A DNA stretch of 13,168 bases from Planctomycetota bacterium (GTDB lineage: Bacteria > Planctomycetota > Phycisphaerae > Phycisphaerales > Phycisphaeraceae), in contig JAJUHR010000019.1 in NCBI GenBank assembly GCA_029267795.1, forward strand, positions 1-13,168, read 5' to 3'. The number at the start of each line of letters is the position of its first letter. Within the stretch, counting starts at the first letter, position 1. Under the pieces are notes generated by a model that was not told where the DNA came from, did no database searches, and worked only from the letters and a program-made list of their open reading frames with translations. This document shows positions 1 through 7,340 of the stretch, one piece after another. The position numbers and the translations under genes were made by a program.

Positions 1-99
1 AATTCCCGGACCTCCCCAGGCCTCCCGAACCCGGTGCGGCCAAACAGTGCCCCCAGCAGTGTTCAGCCCCGTAACCCGCCGCCACAGAGACAGGTTCGA

Positions 100-1776
100 T
101 CACTTCGTGGCCGGCGGCCCCTCACCCCCGGGCGATCGGCCTGCGTCATCGGTGGAAACCCCATCCGCTCCCTCGCCCAGCCAGATGGAGCTGACCAGCT
201 CGATCATCGGGTCCTCCGGTGCCCGAGACCGCGCCACCTCCAGCGCAGCCCGGGCCACGCCTGGGTCGTCGGTTTGATAGGCAATATACGCCAGCAGCAA
301 GGCCGGGGCCGGGTCGTTGCCGTGCTTGAGCATGTTCGCCAGCTCCTGACGCACCCGGTCGAGCCGGTCTTCACCAGGCAGCAGTTGCAGCTCGTACTTG
401 GCAGCGATCAACTCCGGGTGGCGGTCGAGCATGCGGCGGAGATTGACCGAGGCCGAGAGGATCATCCCGGCCCCGATCTGCGAGTGCACAAGCCCCACCA
501 AGCCCAGCGGGCGGTCAGGCATCACACGGATCAGCTGCAGATACTTGCTCTCGGCGCTCAGGTACCGCCCAGCCTCCAGGTCCTCTTGGGCGCGCTGCGC
601 TAAATCGTCGATCCAGGCATCGCCCGATCCGGTCAACGTGCGGATCCGCGGCAGGTCGTAATCGAGCATCTGCAGCAACTGCTCGGTCGTGTAGCCACGG
701 CTGGACTCTTCAAAGGGGATTGTTCCCGCTCCACCGGCGGCCTCGGAACGACCTGCCTCGCCGCCCGCGCCGGGCTGGGGCACCGGGGTGGGGCCGGCAG
801 GCGCCAGGATCGATTCACGCCGCTGCCGGACCTCTTCGAGCAGCCGGGCGTACGGGTCCGCGGTCAGGCCGGGCGCCAAGGTCTCAGGGGCTCCCTGATC
901 CACGGGCTCCCGACCCGGTTCGGTTTCAAGCGGACTAGGGAGGCTGCTTGGAGGCGGTTGGATCAGGGGGGCTGCCGCCGGCGCTGGGCTAGTAGGCTCC
1001 GTCCCCAGGAGTCCGGACTTAACCCGCATCTCTTCGCCGATGCTTTCTGCGGGTAAAGAGCGGCGATCCTGTGGCTCCGCACCCGGGGGCGTTGGGACCG
1101 CTGGCGAGGGGTAGCCACTCGGAGCCGCGCCCGGCGTGACGCCCTCGAGCGGGGTTTGCCGCACACCCAGCAGGGGTGAAGCCCTGAGCTGCGTGAGTTG
1201 ACCGGTGGGCAGGCGAAGCACCCCCATGATCGAGAGAAGATCGTCGTCGTACCCCGTCCCGCCGGGGGCAACGGTCAGGCCCGGGGTAGGCACGACGATC
1301 GGTGTCGGGGCCGTGACGAGCGGCCGCCTCACAACCAGGCCCGCGCGTTCCGGATCACGGATCAGATAACCCCCCTGCATGGCTTCGCCCGCAGCGGTCG
1401 GAGCCTGGGAACGATAGACACGGGTGACGGGTTGGCCGAGGTAGGAATCCCCAGGTTGGTCCGGCGCGTAGGGCGGCAGGCTGCGCGCGCGGAAGCGGAA
1501 CAAGGCGTCATCACTCAATTCGTCACGGAACTCTTCAGGTGCGCCATAACCCACGTCCTCGTGAAAGTACCCCAGCCCCGGCACATTGCCCGTGATCAGG
1601 GCGTTGCGCCCCGCAAAGTCGGTGGGCCGCTGGGGAGCGTTCTTTCCACCAGCACCCTGTTGCAGACTGGCGTCCAGACGCGTGCCGTCACCAAGCTCGT
1701 CCTGGGCCAGGGCAGGCACCGACAAAAGCCAAGCCGTCACCACCCAGCCAGCAGCGATCAGGCTCTTTCTAGTCAT
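100..1776 (-). CDS. Secreted proline-rich protein with C-terminal TPR-like helical repeats
   Basis: The 558-residue product starts at an ATG preceded by a GGGG-containing purine stretch. That start gives a clear signal peptide (Lys/Arg start, hydrophobic core WVVTAWLLSVPALA, likely cleavage after ALA near residue 24). A longer frame extends upstream to 1911, but it would bury this signal, so I reject it. Residues about 150-360 are rich in Pro, Ala and Gly and probably disordered. From about 395 to 545 the sequence is helical with TPR-like spacing (AGRYLSAESKYLQLIRVMPD, then SASVNLRRMLDRHPEL, then GVARAALEVARSRAPEDP). Such repeats usually mediate protein-protein contacts, here probably in the periplasm or at the envelope. 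I do not recognise a named family and assign no specific function. It is the last gene of the minus-strand series, about 200 bases after greA. Confidence 0.8.
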   Translation of the reverse strand: MTRKSLIAAGWVVTAWLLSVPALAQDELGDGTRLDASLQQGAGGKNAPQRPTDFAGRNALITGNVPGLGYFHEDVGYGAPEEFRDELSDDALFRFRARSLPPYAPDQPGDSYLGQPVTRVYRSQAPTAAGEAMQGGYLIRDPERAGLVVRRPLVTAPTPIVVPTPGLTVAPGGTGYDDDLLSIMGVLRLPTGQLTQLRASPLLGVRQTPLEGVTPGAAPSGYPSPAVPTPPGAEPQDRRSLPAESIGEEMRVKSGLLGTEPTSPAPAAAPLIQPPPSSLPSPLETEPGREPVDQGAPETLAPGLTADPYARLLEEVRQRRESILAPAGPTPVPQPGAGGEAGRSEAAGGAGTIPFEESSRGYTTEQLLQMLDYDLPRIRTLTGSGDAWIDDLAQRAQEDLEAGRYLSAESKYLQLIRVMPDRPLGLVGLVHSQIGAGMILSASVNLRRMLDRHPELIAAKYELQLLPGEDRLDRVRQELANMLKHGNDPAPALLLAYIAYQTDDPGVARAALEVARSRAPEDPMIELVSSIWLGEGADGVSTDDAGRSPGGEGPPATK

Positions 1777-1921
1777 GGCCGGTCCCCATCGCTTTGAACG
1801 CCCCCCGGACGGTGGGCTGCAGCCCAGCGGAGCAGCGCCCCGGTCCGTGCTGCCGTGTCGCGTCGCTCCGCCCCGCAGTAGCCACCCCGCGGAAGGGGCA
1901 CATCGCAGCAAGCAACCACTG

Positions 1922-1950
1922 ATTTTAGGCCCGCGCCGGATGGATGACGA
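1922..1950 (-). promoter_or_regulatory. Candidate sigma70-type promoter for the TPR protein gene
   Basis: On the minus strand a TCGTCA box (1950-1945, 4 of 6 matches to TTGACA) is separated by 17 bases from TAAAAT (1927-1922, 5 of 6 matches to TATAAT). Transcription would start near 1915 and leave a leader of about 140 bases before the ATG at 1776. It lies in the gap after greA, which suggests the TPR gene can be expressed separately. This rests on consensus matching only. Confidence 0.35.
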
Positions 1951-1973
1951 ACGGGCACCAAGTGCGGGTGAAG

Positions 1974-2438
1974 TCAGAGAATCGCCACCACTTCGAAACG
2001 CTTGATCCCCCGGGGCAGGTCCACCTTGACCACCTCCCCCACACGCGTCTTCACCAGCGCCTGACCCATCGGGCTGGTCATGGTGACTTCGATGTACTCC
2101 AGCTCGAAGTTCCCGCTGGCCTCACCCACGAGCTTGTAGACGTCGAGGCTGTCGTCGTCCAGGTCGCGCAGCTGCACCGTCGTGCCAATGAAGACCAGGT
2201 CCTCGGGCACATGCGATCCATCGGCGACCTTGACGGATTTGAGGCGGTTTTCGATCCGGCGGATCTCCGCTTCGTTGAGGCCCTGGTCCTCCCGGGCCGC
2301 GTGATAATCGGCGTTCTCACGCAGATCCCCCAGGGCACGAGCCTCGGCGATGCGCTTGCTCAACACCGGCCGCATCGCCTTCAGGGCTTCCAGCTTCTTC
2401 TCCAGCTCCAGCTTCTCTTGCGGCGTGATCATCTCCAT
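1974..2438 (-). CDS. greA: Transcription elongation factor GreA
   Basis: The 154-residue product is close to the usual GreA length of about 158. GreA enters the secondary channel of RNA polymerase and stimulates cleavage of backtracked transcripts. Residues 1-77 form the antiparallel coiled-coil domain with the hallmark stretch EARALGDLRENADYHAAREDQ. Asp38 and Glu41 match the acidic tip residues that help hold catalytic magnesium. Residues 78-154 form the FKBP-like domain that contacts polymerase, including TSPMGQALVKTRVGEVVKVD and a closing PRGIKRFEV. The start is ATG with GAAGGG about ten bases upstream. It follows the six-helix membrane protein gene by about 106 bases on the same strand. 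The family call is secure. Confidence 0.97.
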   Translation of the reverse strand: MEMITPQEKLELEKKLEALKAMRPVLSKRIAEARALGDLRENADYHAAREDQGLNEAEIRRIENRLKSVKVADGSHVPEDLVFIGTTVQLRDLDDDSLDVYKLVGEASGNFELEYIEVTMTSPMGQALVKTRVGEVVKVDLPRGIKRFEVVAIL

Positions 2439-2544
2439 AACAACTGATCCCTTCGCGGCAGCCGCTGTTTCGTTCGGGCTGCGCTAGATGGCGTCCCCCG
2501 CCAGGTCTTCTCAAGAATCGTGCGCGGCTCCGTCCGTGTCCAGA

Positions 2545-3441
2545 TCACCCCGACCGGTCAGGCCACGCCAAGATGAGCATCCAGATTAACGTCCCAATGA
2601 ACAAGATTCCTACCACCTGGGGCAGCCAGGCCCCTGAGTGTTCCAGAGCGCCGGGAGCCGTCAAGGCCCAGATTGTCTCCAGCGGGCTTAAGCGCATGGT
2701 CCACGTCGTGGCGGTCCGCCCCGCCGCTCCCACGTTGATCAGCGCCATCCCCGCCGGCTCGCCCAGAAGCAGCACCATGCACCCAGCCATCACAGCCGTG
2801 CGCACCACCCCGCGCCGCGACGCGCAACCCAAGGCGACCAGAGCAGCGGTCAGCAGCGACCACCCCGCCACCGCAGCGTCGAGCACCAGGGTTTGGCGCG
2901 GTTTCCAGTCCATGTTCGCGCACAGGGGCCAAAGCACCACCTGGAACACCATCGCCAGCGCAAGCCACTCTAGGAATACCTGGATCGCTGTTTGTCGCCA
3001 GGCGCCCCGACCACCCCCTTGACTCAGCCTCCACGCCGGCCAAATCCCCATCATCCCCGCCAGGGACGAGAACACCATCCACCTGGCAGCAGGCTGGTAC
3101 GACTCGGCGCCCAGCAGCATAACCCAACTGATCCCCAGCCAGATCGTCCACGCCAGCACCACCCCCTGCACGGACCAGGAAAGCCCATAAGCCGTGTCAG
3201 CCGCTAGCCTCAGCCTCGTCGGGAGTCTGGCAGCAGGTTGGGTGGCAAGGTCGGCCTTCTCAGGGTCTCCAGGCAAGCCCCCACTCACGTCTGTTCCGTG
3301 ATGGCTGGCGGGCAAAGCCGCGATCGGGGCGCGGCCGGTTGGGCCCGCTACATCCGCCTGTTGTTGCATCGCCCGCGCAGGCGGACCCGCGTTCGCCGCC
3401 GATTCGGCATTCTCAGGCGCACTAGCTCTTCTCCCATTCAC
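2545..3441 (-). CDS. Six-helix integral membrane protein of unknown function
   Basis: I prefer the GTG start at 3441-3439, giving 298 residues, because it overlaps the ftsQ stop as GTGA, a typical translational-coupling arrangement. A TTG three codons upstream (3450) would also keep the frame open. The first 85 residues are Ala/Pro/Gly-rich and probably cytoplasmic and disordered. Six hydrophobic segments follow, at about residues 89-111, 119-137, 151-174, 186-207, 213-237 and 272-293 of the GTG-started protein. No catalytic motif is visible and I do not recognise the family. The coupling to ftsQ suggests an envelope or division-related role, but that is inference from position only. The gene is intact and matches its neighbours in composition. 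Confidence 0.8.
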   Translation of the reverse strand: MNGRRASAPENAESAANAGPPARAMQQQADVAGPTGRAPIAALPASHHGTDVSGGLPGDPEKADLATQPAARLPTRLRLAADTAYGLSWSVQGVVLAWTIWLGISWVMLLGAESYQPAARWMVFSSLAGMMGIWPAWRLSQGGGRGAWRQTAIQVFLEWLALAMVFQVVLWPLCANMDWKPRQTLVLDAAVAGWSLLTAALVALGCASRRGVVRTAVMAGCMVLLLGEPAGMALINVGAAGRTATTWTMRLSPLETIWALTAPGALEHSGAWLPQVVGILFIGTLIWMLILAWPDRSG

Positions 3442-4391
3442 CTTGACCAACTATAGCGGGCCTGATCGAACGTCGTCTGCTCCGAGACATACGGCTGGTG
3501 CACAAACACCGCGGCCCCGAACACGTCAACGATCTTCCCCCCAGCGTCGATCCGGCCCCGTTGCCCGTGCACGCTGCGCAGCCAACGCTTCTTCGTCTCC
3601 GCGTTGGGCTCGATCGACCGCTCCATGCCCGGCGGCAGACCCCAGCGGACCATCCCTTGATCGGTGCGCAAAACCAACCGAACCCGGCCGCGGGCATCCC
3701 GGTCGCTCACATCAAAAGCCGCGATCTGGTCCGCGTATGGCTCACCCTGCAACCATCGAACCAGCGACAAGCCGGCCTCCAGATCGTCCCCTGGCCAGCG
3801 TTCGCCTTCACCCGCGGGTAGCCCGGACACCCCGATGATCACCGGCAAACCCACAAGACTCAATTGATTGGCTTGGTATACCCCCGGCAAACGCACGCCT
3901 TGCCAATCCACAGGATAAAACCCCCTCGGGCCCATCACCACCGCCACCGGCTCGCGATACTTCGCATGGACGCGGATGCTGCCATCACCGAACCGCTCCA
4001 CGCGGCCGACGCTCTCCACCCAGGGATTGCGATTCAGAGCAGCGACAGCTACGTTCAAGCTCTGTTGATCCATGGGGTTAGAGCTCACCTGTCCCGCAAC
4101 GATCCATCGCAGATGCTCGGCCAGCATCGGGCTTATCCACCCCGGGGCGTCGGCCAACTCGATCTGCTGAGGCAACACCTGCGCAGGGCCGCGCCTGACA
4201 AGGTATTGACCGATGCGGTCCTCAGCATATCGCCACGTCGCGAGCACGCCGAATGTAAGAACTCCTAACCCCAGAATCTGAAGACCCTTAAGCGTTCTCC
4301 GCGGGTCCCACTTCTGATGAGGTTGGGACGGTCGGGCTTGTTGGGGAGCGTTCCGCTCCTTTTTCTTGGTTTTAGTTAGAAACCAACCCAT
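3438..4391 (-). CDS. ftsQ: FtsQ-like cell division protein with POTRA domain
   Basis: The 317-residue product has a basic cytoplasmic N-terminus (KTKKKER), one membrane segment at about residues 34-51 (GLQILGLGVLTFGVLATW), and an extracytoplasmic region. Residues about 74-141 fit a POTRA-like domain: an early strand, then VAALNRNPWVESVGRVERFGDGSIRVHAKYREPVAVV, which is the typical end of POTRA in FtsQ and DivIB. FYPVDWQGVRLPG then resembles the start of the FtsQ beta domain. FtsQ recruits FtsB and FtsL at the septum and regulates septal peptidoglycan synthesis. The start is ATG with GGAGG four bases upstream. It follows ddl, as in classical dcw clusters, but 164 bases separate them and no ftsA or ftsZ comes after. 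Sequence similarity is modest, so the call leans on architecture and context. Confidence 0.78.
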   Translation of the reverse strand: MGWFLTKTKKKERNAPQQARPSQPHQKWDPRRTLKGLQILGLGVLTFGVLATWRYAEDRIGQYLVRRGPAQVLPQQIELADAPGWISPMLAEHLRWIVAGQVSSNPMDQQSLNVAVAALNRNPWVESVGRVERFGDGSIRVHAKYREPVAVVMGPRGFYPVDWQGVRLPGVYQANQLSLVGLPVIIGVSGLPAGEGERWPGDDLEAGLSLVRWLQGEPYADQIAAFDVSDRDARGRVRLVLRTDQGMVRWGLPPGMERSIEPNAETKKRWLRSVHGQRGRIDAGGKIVDVFGAAVFVHQPYVSEQTTFDQARYSWSR

Positions 4392-4555
4392 AAGGCCTCC
4401 GTGCCTTGCCGGTCAGACTGATAGTTACAGCGGTACATCGGCAAACTTGCAGACGATCCACCACTGATCGTAAGGGTATCGCTGCTCCATCGAAGGATAT
4501 CGAGGGGGGATCGCGTCGTGTACGGATCAAACGTTCTCCGCATGACCCTTTGCCC

Positions 4556-5488
4556 TTACCGGCCGTCGAACGCCATTTGTACCAGGCGATTGACCAGCTC
4601 CGGCAAAGCCATGCCCGAATAAGCCGCGGCTTTCGGCAGCAGGGAATGATCCGTAAACCCAGGTATCGTATTAACTTCTAAAATCCACGACTCCCCCCGA
4701 TCGTCCACGATCAGGTCCACCCGGCACATGTGTCGGCACCCCAGAGCCCGGTGGGTAGCCACCGCCAAGTCGCGCACCTGGTTCAGGGTCTTGGCTGGCA
4801 GCCCAATCCGCTTGGGGTCGAGCACGTACCGCGTATCGTTGCGGTGATACTTGGCTTGGTAGTCATAGAAGGGCGTGGCGGGGATGATCCGGATCGGCGG
4901 CAGCGCCTTGGGGCCCGCGGGGCTGTCGATCACCCCCACCGTCAACTCCTTGCCCGGCACAAACGCCTCGACCAGCAATTCCTTGTGGCGCTTGACCAGT
5001 TTCCGCTTGGCGACCTCGGCTTCCTCGTGCGTCTGACAGATCACGACGTCGATGCTGCTGCCCTCAGTGGTGGCCTTAAGAACCAATGGGGCCGGGATGC
5101 TTCTCTTTTGCTCCTGGGTCAACAGCTCAAAGGGGGGTGTGGGCAGGCCCTGTTGGACCAGCGCCAGCTTGGTCAGGTGCTTGTTCATGCACAGCCGGGC
5201 CGCGCGAGAGCGGCAACCCACGTAGGGGATCCGCTGCTGTTCAAGCACTTGCTGTAGGGGGCCCCCCTCGCCCCACGGGCCGTGTAGCACGGGGAAGACA
5301 ACGTGGCCACCCCAGCGACGCCAGTCGTTTAAGGCGCCAAACTCGCCGGGAAGGATGTCGCGTTCAAGCGTCCGGTGCCCGGCCTCCCGCAAGGCTGCAG
5401 CGACATGTCGGCCGGAGACCAGACTGATCGGCCGCTCGCGGTCAGGTCCACCCGCCAGCACCATCACCTTCAGCTTGCGATTCAACAC
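4556..5488 (-). CDS. ddl: D-alanine--D-alanine ligase
   Basis: This cytoplasmic ATP-grasp enzyme joins two D-alanines for the peptidoglycan stem peptide. I choose GTG at 5488 (310 residues) because GAGGTGG lies about eight bases upstream and the protein then begins like other Ddl proteins, a few residues before VMVLAGGPDRERPISLVSG. A TTG at 5548 would add 20 residues. Visible motifs are Glu18 in the first glycine-rich loop, LHGPWGEGG at 68-76, the ATP-grasp strand VLKATTEGSSIDV at 136-148, YDYQAKY at 198-204, and metal-binding RVDL plus EVNTIPGFTDHSLLPKAA at 251-268 with Glu251 and Asn253. Two positions differ from the common form: LKA where VKP is usual, and EGSSID where EGSSxG is usual. Length is typical of the family (about 305-320). 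Confidence 0.94.
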   Translation of the reverse strand: MLNRKLKVMVLAGGPDRERPISLVSGRHVAAALREAGHRTLERDILPGEFGALNDWRRWGGHVVFPVLHGPWGEGGPLQQVLEQQRIPYVGCRSRAARLCMNKHLTKLALVQQGLPTPPFELLTQEQKRSIPAPLVLKATTEGSSIDVVICQTHEEAEVAKRKLVKRHKELLVEAFVPGKELTVGVIDSPAGPKALPPIRIIPATPFYDYQAKYHRNDTRYVLDPKRIGLPAKTLNQVRDLAVATHRALGCRHMCRVDLIVDDRGESWILEVNTIPGFTDHSLLPKAAAYSGMALPELVNRLVQMAFDGR

Positions 5489-5551
5489 GGGCTGTTTCCA
5501 CCTCTTAGGTTGGTTCGGAAAGGCGCTCGGGGGCCTCTCCAAACCCAAAGT

Positions 5552-5980
5552 TCATCCCAGCAGGGCCCACAACAGCCCGCTGGTGGTTAATGCCAGCGTG
5601 CCCAGACCCAGCCCCAGGTAGCACAGCCGTCGTCCAAAACCCCCCGGCAGCCGGCGCAAGTCACCAAAGCCTCGGATCGCCATCGCAATCGCCGCCAGTC
5701 CCGCGATGGCCCCGATCACCAGCGTCAGCGCGTCCACGACCGCGATCAAACCCAACATCGCGCTGGCCAAGGCGTAAGGGCTGCGGGCCTGCACCCAGGC
5801 TTGGACCGATTCCGCGCGCTGGCGTTGGGCTTCAGTGTCTCTGCCTAGCAGGGCCATGAGGGGGGGGTTACGTTGAATCGCAAAACGCACGATATCAGCA
5901 GGTTTGAACAGACTTTCAGGTTGGTGGTACTCAAAGAGCGCAACGGGGCGGCTCTCCCCCGTCGCACGACCGCCGCCCAT
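5552..5980 (-). CDS. Small membrane protein, possibly DUF4190-like
   Basis: The 142-residue product starts with ATG at 5980; the upstream purine stretch (GTGGGACGG) is a weak ribosome site. The first 65 residues are soluble and include FKPADIVRFAIQRNPPLMALLG and a charged helix. A long hydrophobic stretch (residues 68-102, possibly two helices) and a second one (118-141) flank a basic loop, FGDLRRLPGGFGRRL. This layout resembles DUF4190-type small membrane proteins, in which two hydrophobic segments frame a conserved Arg/Gly loop, but I cannot confirm membership. It begins 31 bases after the upstream gene stops and ends about 60 bases before the ddl start, so co-transcription with both is likely. 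No function can be assigned. Confidence 0.72.
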   Translation of the reverse strand: MGGGRATGESRPVALFEYHQPESLFKPADIVRFAIQRNPPLMALLGRDTEAQRQRAESVQAWVQARSPYALASAMLGLIAVVDALTLVIGAIAGLAAIAMAIRGFGDLRRLPGGFGRRLCYLGLGLGTLALTTSGLLWALLG

Positions 5981-6011
5981 ACCGTCCCACGCCGCACCAT
6001 TGAGGCGTTGC

Positions 6012-6761
6012 TCAGGCGTTGCTCGAGGTTATCTGGCGGGCAATCGGCATCAGCAGGTTCGGCACCAAACGCTCGCTGGCAAGCACCTCCGCGTGTTGGC
6101 TGAGCGTCGTGAAAATGTCCTGCAGGTCGTCGATCTGCTGGATCGGCCCAAACTTGCGGATGCTCAGGAAGATGCTGATCGGCTCGTCGCGGTATTGGTG
6201 CGGCTGGCCCCGGCGGTTCCGCGTGCGGGTCTTGACCTCGAAGTACGCCTGCAGGTCACCCTGATCCCCCAGGGACATCCCGAACACCGGCTGCACCTCC
6301 AAAATCCGCGATTGCGGCGTCCGCAGCAGGTCGCTCATCGGGGAATTGGCGATCAACGCATCGTAAACGATCTCGTCGTGGTTGGCGTTGCACTCCAGGT
6401 CGAACCCGAAGAGCAGCTCCACGTAATCCACGTCCAGCGGGCTGATCGTCAGGTGATACGGCGCCACCTGCAGCACCAGGCGGTGGATACGGTAAGCGTC
6501 CTCCATCGATTGGGGGTTGACGTGCCCGGTCCGCAGGCTGGTCCGCCGCATCGCCACCCAAAGGTATTCCGCGTCCCGCCGGGACGATTCCAATGCCAAC
6601 TCCCCAGCGTAGCGGTGGAACCGGGTCATCGCAGGCACTGACTTTTGGATCCGGTCGAAGAAATGCAGGGCCGTTTCGCGGTCGCTGGGCAGGTCCATCT
6701 TCAACGCTAGTTTTTGATTGACATAAAAGTCATTGCATAGCGCACCAAAGCTGGTAGCCAT
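6012..6761 (-). CDS. Conserved protein of unknown function (planctomycete-type)
   Basis: The start is ATG at 6761, chosen because AAAGGA sits about eight bases upstream. An alternative start at 6800 adds 13 basic residues with no clear ribosome site. The 249-residue product is soluble, with no signal or membrane segment. It opens MATSFGALCNDFYVNQKLAL, continues with a helical, Arg-rich half (SSRRDAEYLWVAMRRTSLR), then a more beta-rich half around VDYVELLFGFDLECNANHDE and QAYFEVKTRTRNRRGQ. The even texture, without low complexity, looks like a selected housekeeping protein. I recall similar proteins of unknown function from planctomycetes but cannot verify this here, and I assign no role. It has a candidate promoter at 6825-6853 and probably leads the transcript that continues into the small membrane protein gene. 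Confidence 0.82.
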   Translation of the reverse strand: MATSFGALCNDFYVNQKLALKMDLPSDRETALHFFDRIQKSVPAMTRFHRYAGELALESSRRDAEYLWVAMRRTSLRTGHVNPQSMEDAYRIHRLVLQVAPYHLTISPLDVDYVELLFGFDLECNANHDEIVYDALIANSPMSDLLRTPQSRILEVQPVFGMSLGDQGDLQAYFEVKTRTRNRRGQPHQYRDEPISIFLSIRKFGPIQQIDDLQDIFTTLSQHAEVLASERLVPNLLMPIARQITSSNA

Positions 6762-6820
6762 GAAATATCCTTTGTGAAAAGGCTTGCGGCGGCGTCTCAC
6801 CCGCCCCCGTGAACCTCCGT

Positions 6821-6835
6821 ACCGATTATATCGGT
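6821..6835. promoter_or_regulatory. Perfect inverted repeat over the -10 box, possible operator
   Basis: ACCGAT (6821-6826) and ATCGGT (6830-6835) form a perfect 6-base inverted repeat around a 3-base centre, and it contains the whole TATAAT of the minus-strand promoter. A dimeric repressor bound here would block polymerase. Chance occurrence cannot be excluded. Confidence 0.3.
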
Positions 6836-6853
6836 CCGATCAGGTAGGGGCGA
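6825..6853 (-). promoter_or_regulatory. Candidate promoter for the 6761-6012 gene
   Basis: A perfect TATAAT on the minus strand (6830-6825) has TCGCCC (6853-6848, 3 of 6 matches to TTGACA) 17 bases upstream. Transcription would start near 6818, giving a leader of about 57 bases to the ATG at 6761. The -10 box lies inside the inverted repeat at 6821-6835. Confidence 0.45.
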
Positions 6854-6984
6854 CCGGCCGCGGCAAGATTTGGATAATCCGACGCAGACGCTGCGGGGTG
6901 CCGCGGTAACCCCACCCAGCCCCGCTCGGTGCAAGACGTTACGGCGTTCTTCGTTTGAGTATTATATAGAGTTTCCCGGATTAC

Positions 6985-7017
6985 GGTGGCAGGGGCCCAG
7001 CACAGCGATGCCCTCGG
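6985..7017 (+). repeat. Dispersed hairpin repeat, degenerate copy 1
   Basis: GGTGGCAGGGGC, then CAGCACAGCGAT, then GCCCTCGG. This aligns with the better copies at 8762 and 10108. The arm GGGGC faces GCCCT with one mismatch around the AGCG-type loop. It is the most diverged plus-strand copy in the window. Confidence 0.5.
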
Positions 7018-7023
7018 TCTTTT

Positions 7024-7045
7024 GTAGGTCCGGGCCTGCCCGGAC
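7024..7045 (+). repeat. GTAG-headed REP-like element 1
   Basis: The GTAG head (7024-7027) is followed directly by a perfect 7-base stem, GTCCGGG (7028-7034) and CCCGGAC (7039-7045), with a 4-base loop. A GTAG tetranucleotide before a palindrome is the hallmark of REP elements associated with RAYT (TnpA_REP) transposases. No RAYT gene lies in this window. Confidence 0.65.
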
Positions 7046-7115
7046 ATGACGATTCCGATTGGACCGTGCTGTCCTCCGCCGCCGCAGCCACCCCACGTAC
7101 AGAGTACGGCCCGAC

Positions 7116-7144
7116 TTAGCCCCCCATGACTCATGGGGGGCTAA
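7116..7144. repeat. Perfect 29-base palindrome
   Basis: TTAGCCCCCCATGA (7116-7129) pairs base for base with TCATGGGGGGCTAA (7131-7144) around the single base C7130. Neither side is followed by a run of T, so it is not a standard intrinsic terminator. It could be a REP-type hairpin or a protein-binding palindrome. It has no GTAG head. Confidence 0.7.
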
Positions 7145-7174
7145 ATGAGAAAACAGGGCGGGCCCAGCGCCGCG

Positions 7175-7213
7175 GACCTGCCTGATATCTGTAGGGCAGG
7201 TCATTGACCTGCC
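7175..7213 (+). repeat. GTAG-headed REP-like element 2 with an extra inverted arm
   Basis: The GTAG head (7191-7194) precedes GGCAGGTCA (7195-7203) and TGACCTGCC (7205-7213), a perfect 9-base inverted repeat around one base. Upstream, GACCTGCC (7175-7182) can also pair with GGCAGGTC (7195-7202). The middle arm therefore has two exclusive partners. Confidence 0.65.
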
Positions 7214-7218
7214 AATTT

Positions 7219-7244
7219 AGCCTGCCGTGAAGACACGGCGGGCT
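7219..7244 (+). repeat. Hairpin with AAGA loop
   Basis: AGCCTGCCGTG (7219-7229) pairs with CACGGCGGGCT (7234-7244), 11 pairs including one G-T, around the tetraloop AAGA. It starts six bases after REP-like element 2 and belongs to the same palindrome cluster. No T run follows. Confidence 0.55.
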
Positions 7245-7263
7245 TGCAGAAATGTGGGACGCC

Positions 7264-7297
7264 GGGGTGCCTGGGGCTAAGCGCAGCAATGCCCCAG
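7264..7297 (+). repeat. Dispersed hairpin repeat, copy 2
   Basis: GGGGTGCCTGGGGC, loop TAAGCGCAGCAAT, then GCCCCAG. The stem CTGGGGC with GCCCCAG is a perfect 7-base pairing. The loop keeps the AGCG-N-AGC pattern of the copies at 7376, 8762 and 10108. Confidence 0.6.
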
Positions 7298-7305
7298 TCG
7301 TAGTT

Positions 7306-7328
7306 GTAGGGCGGGCCTTCGGCCCGCC
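7306..7328 (+). repeat. GTAG-headed REP-like element 3
   Basis: The GTAG head (7306-7309) precedes GGCGGGCC (7310-7317) and GGCCCGCC (7321-7328), a perfect 8-base stem with a 3-base TTC loop. It lies nine bases after dispersed-repeat copy 2. Confidence 0.68.
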
Positions 7329-7340
7329 GAATCGATTTTC

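Noticed and set aside
34..603. Plus-strand open frame antisense to the TPR gene.
   Set aside because: It is the complement of the proline-rich/TPR gene in high-GC DNA; no ribosome site and no recognisable domain.
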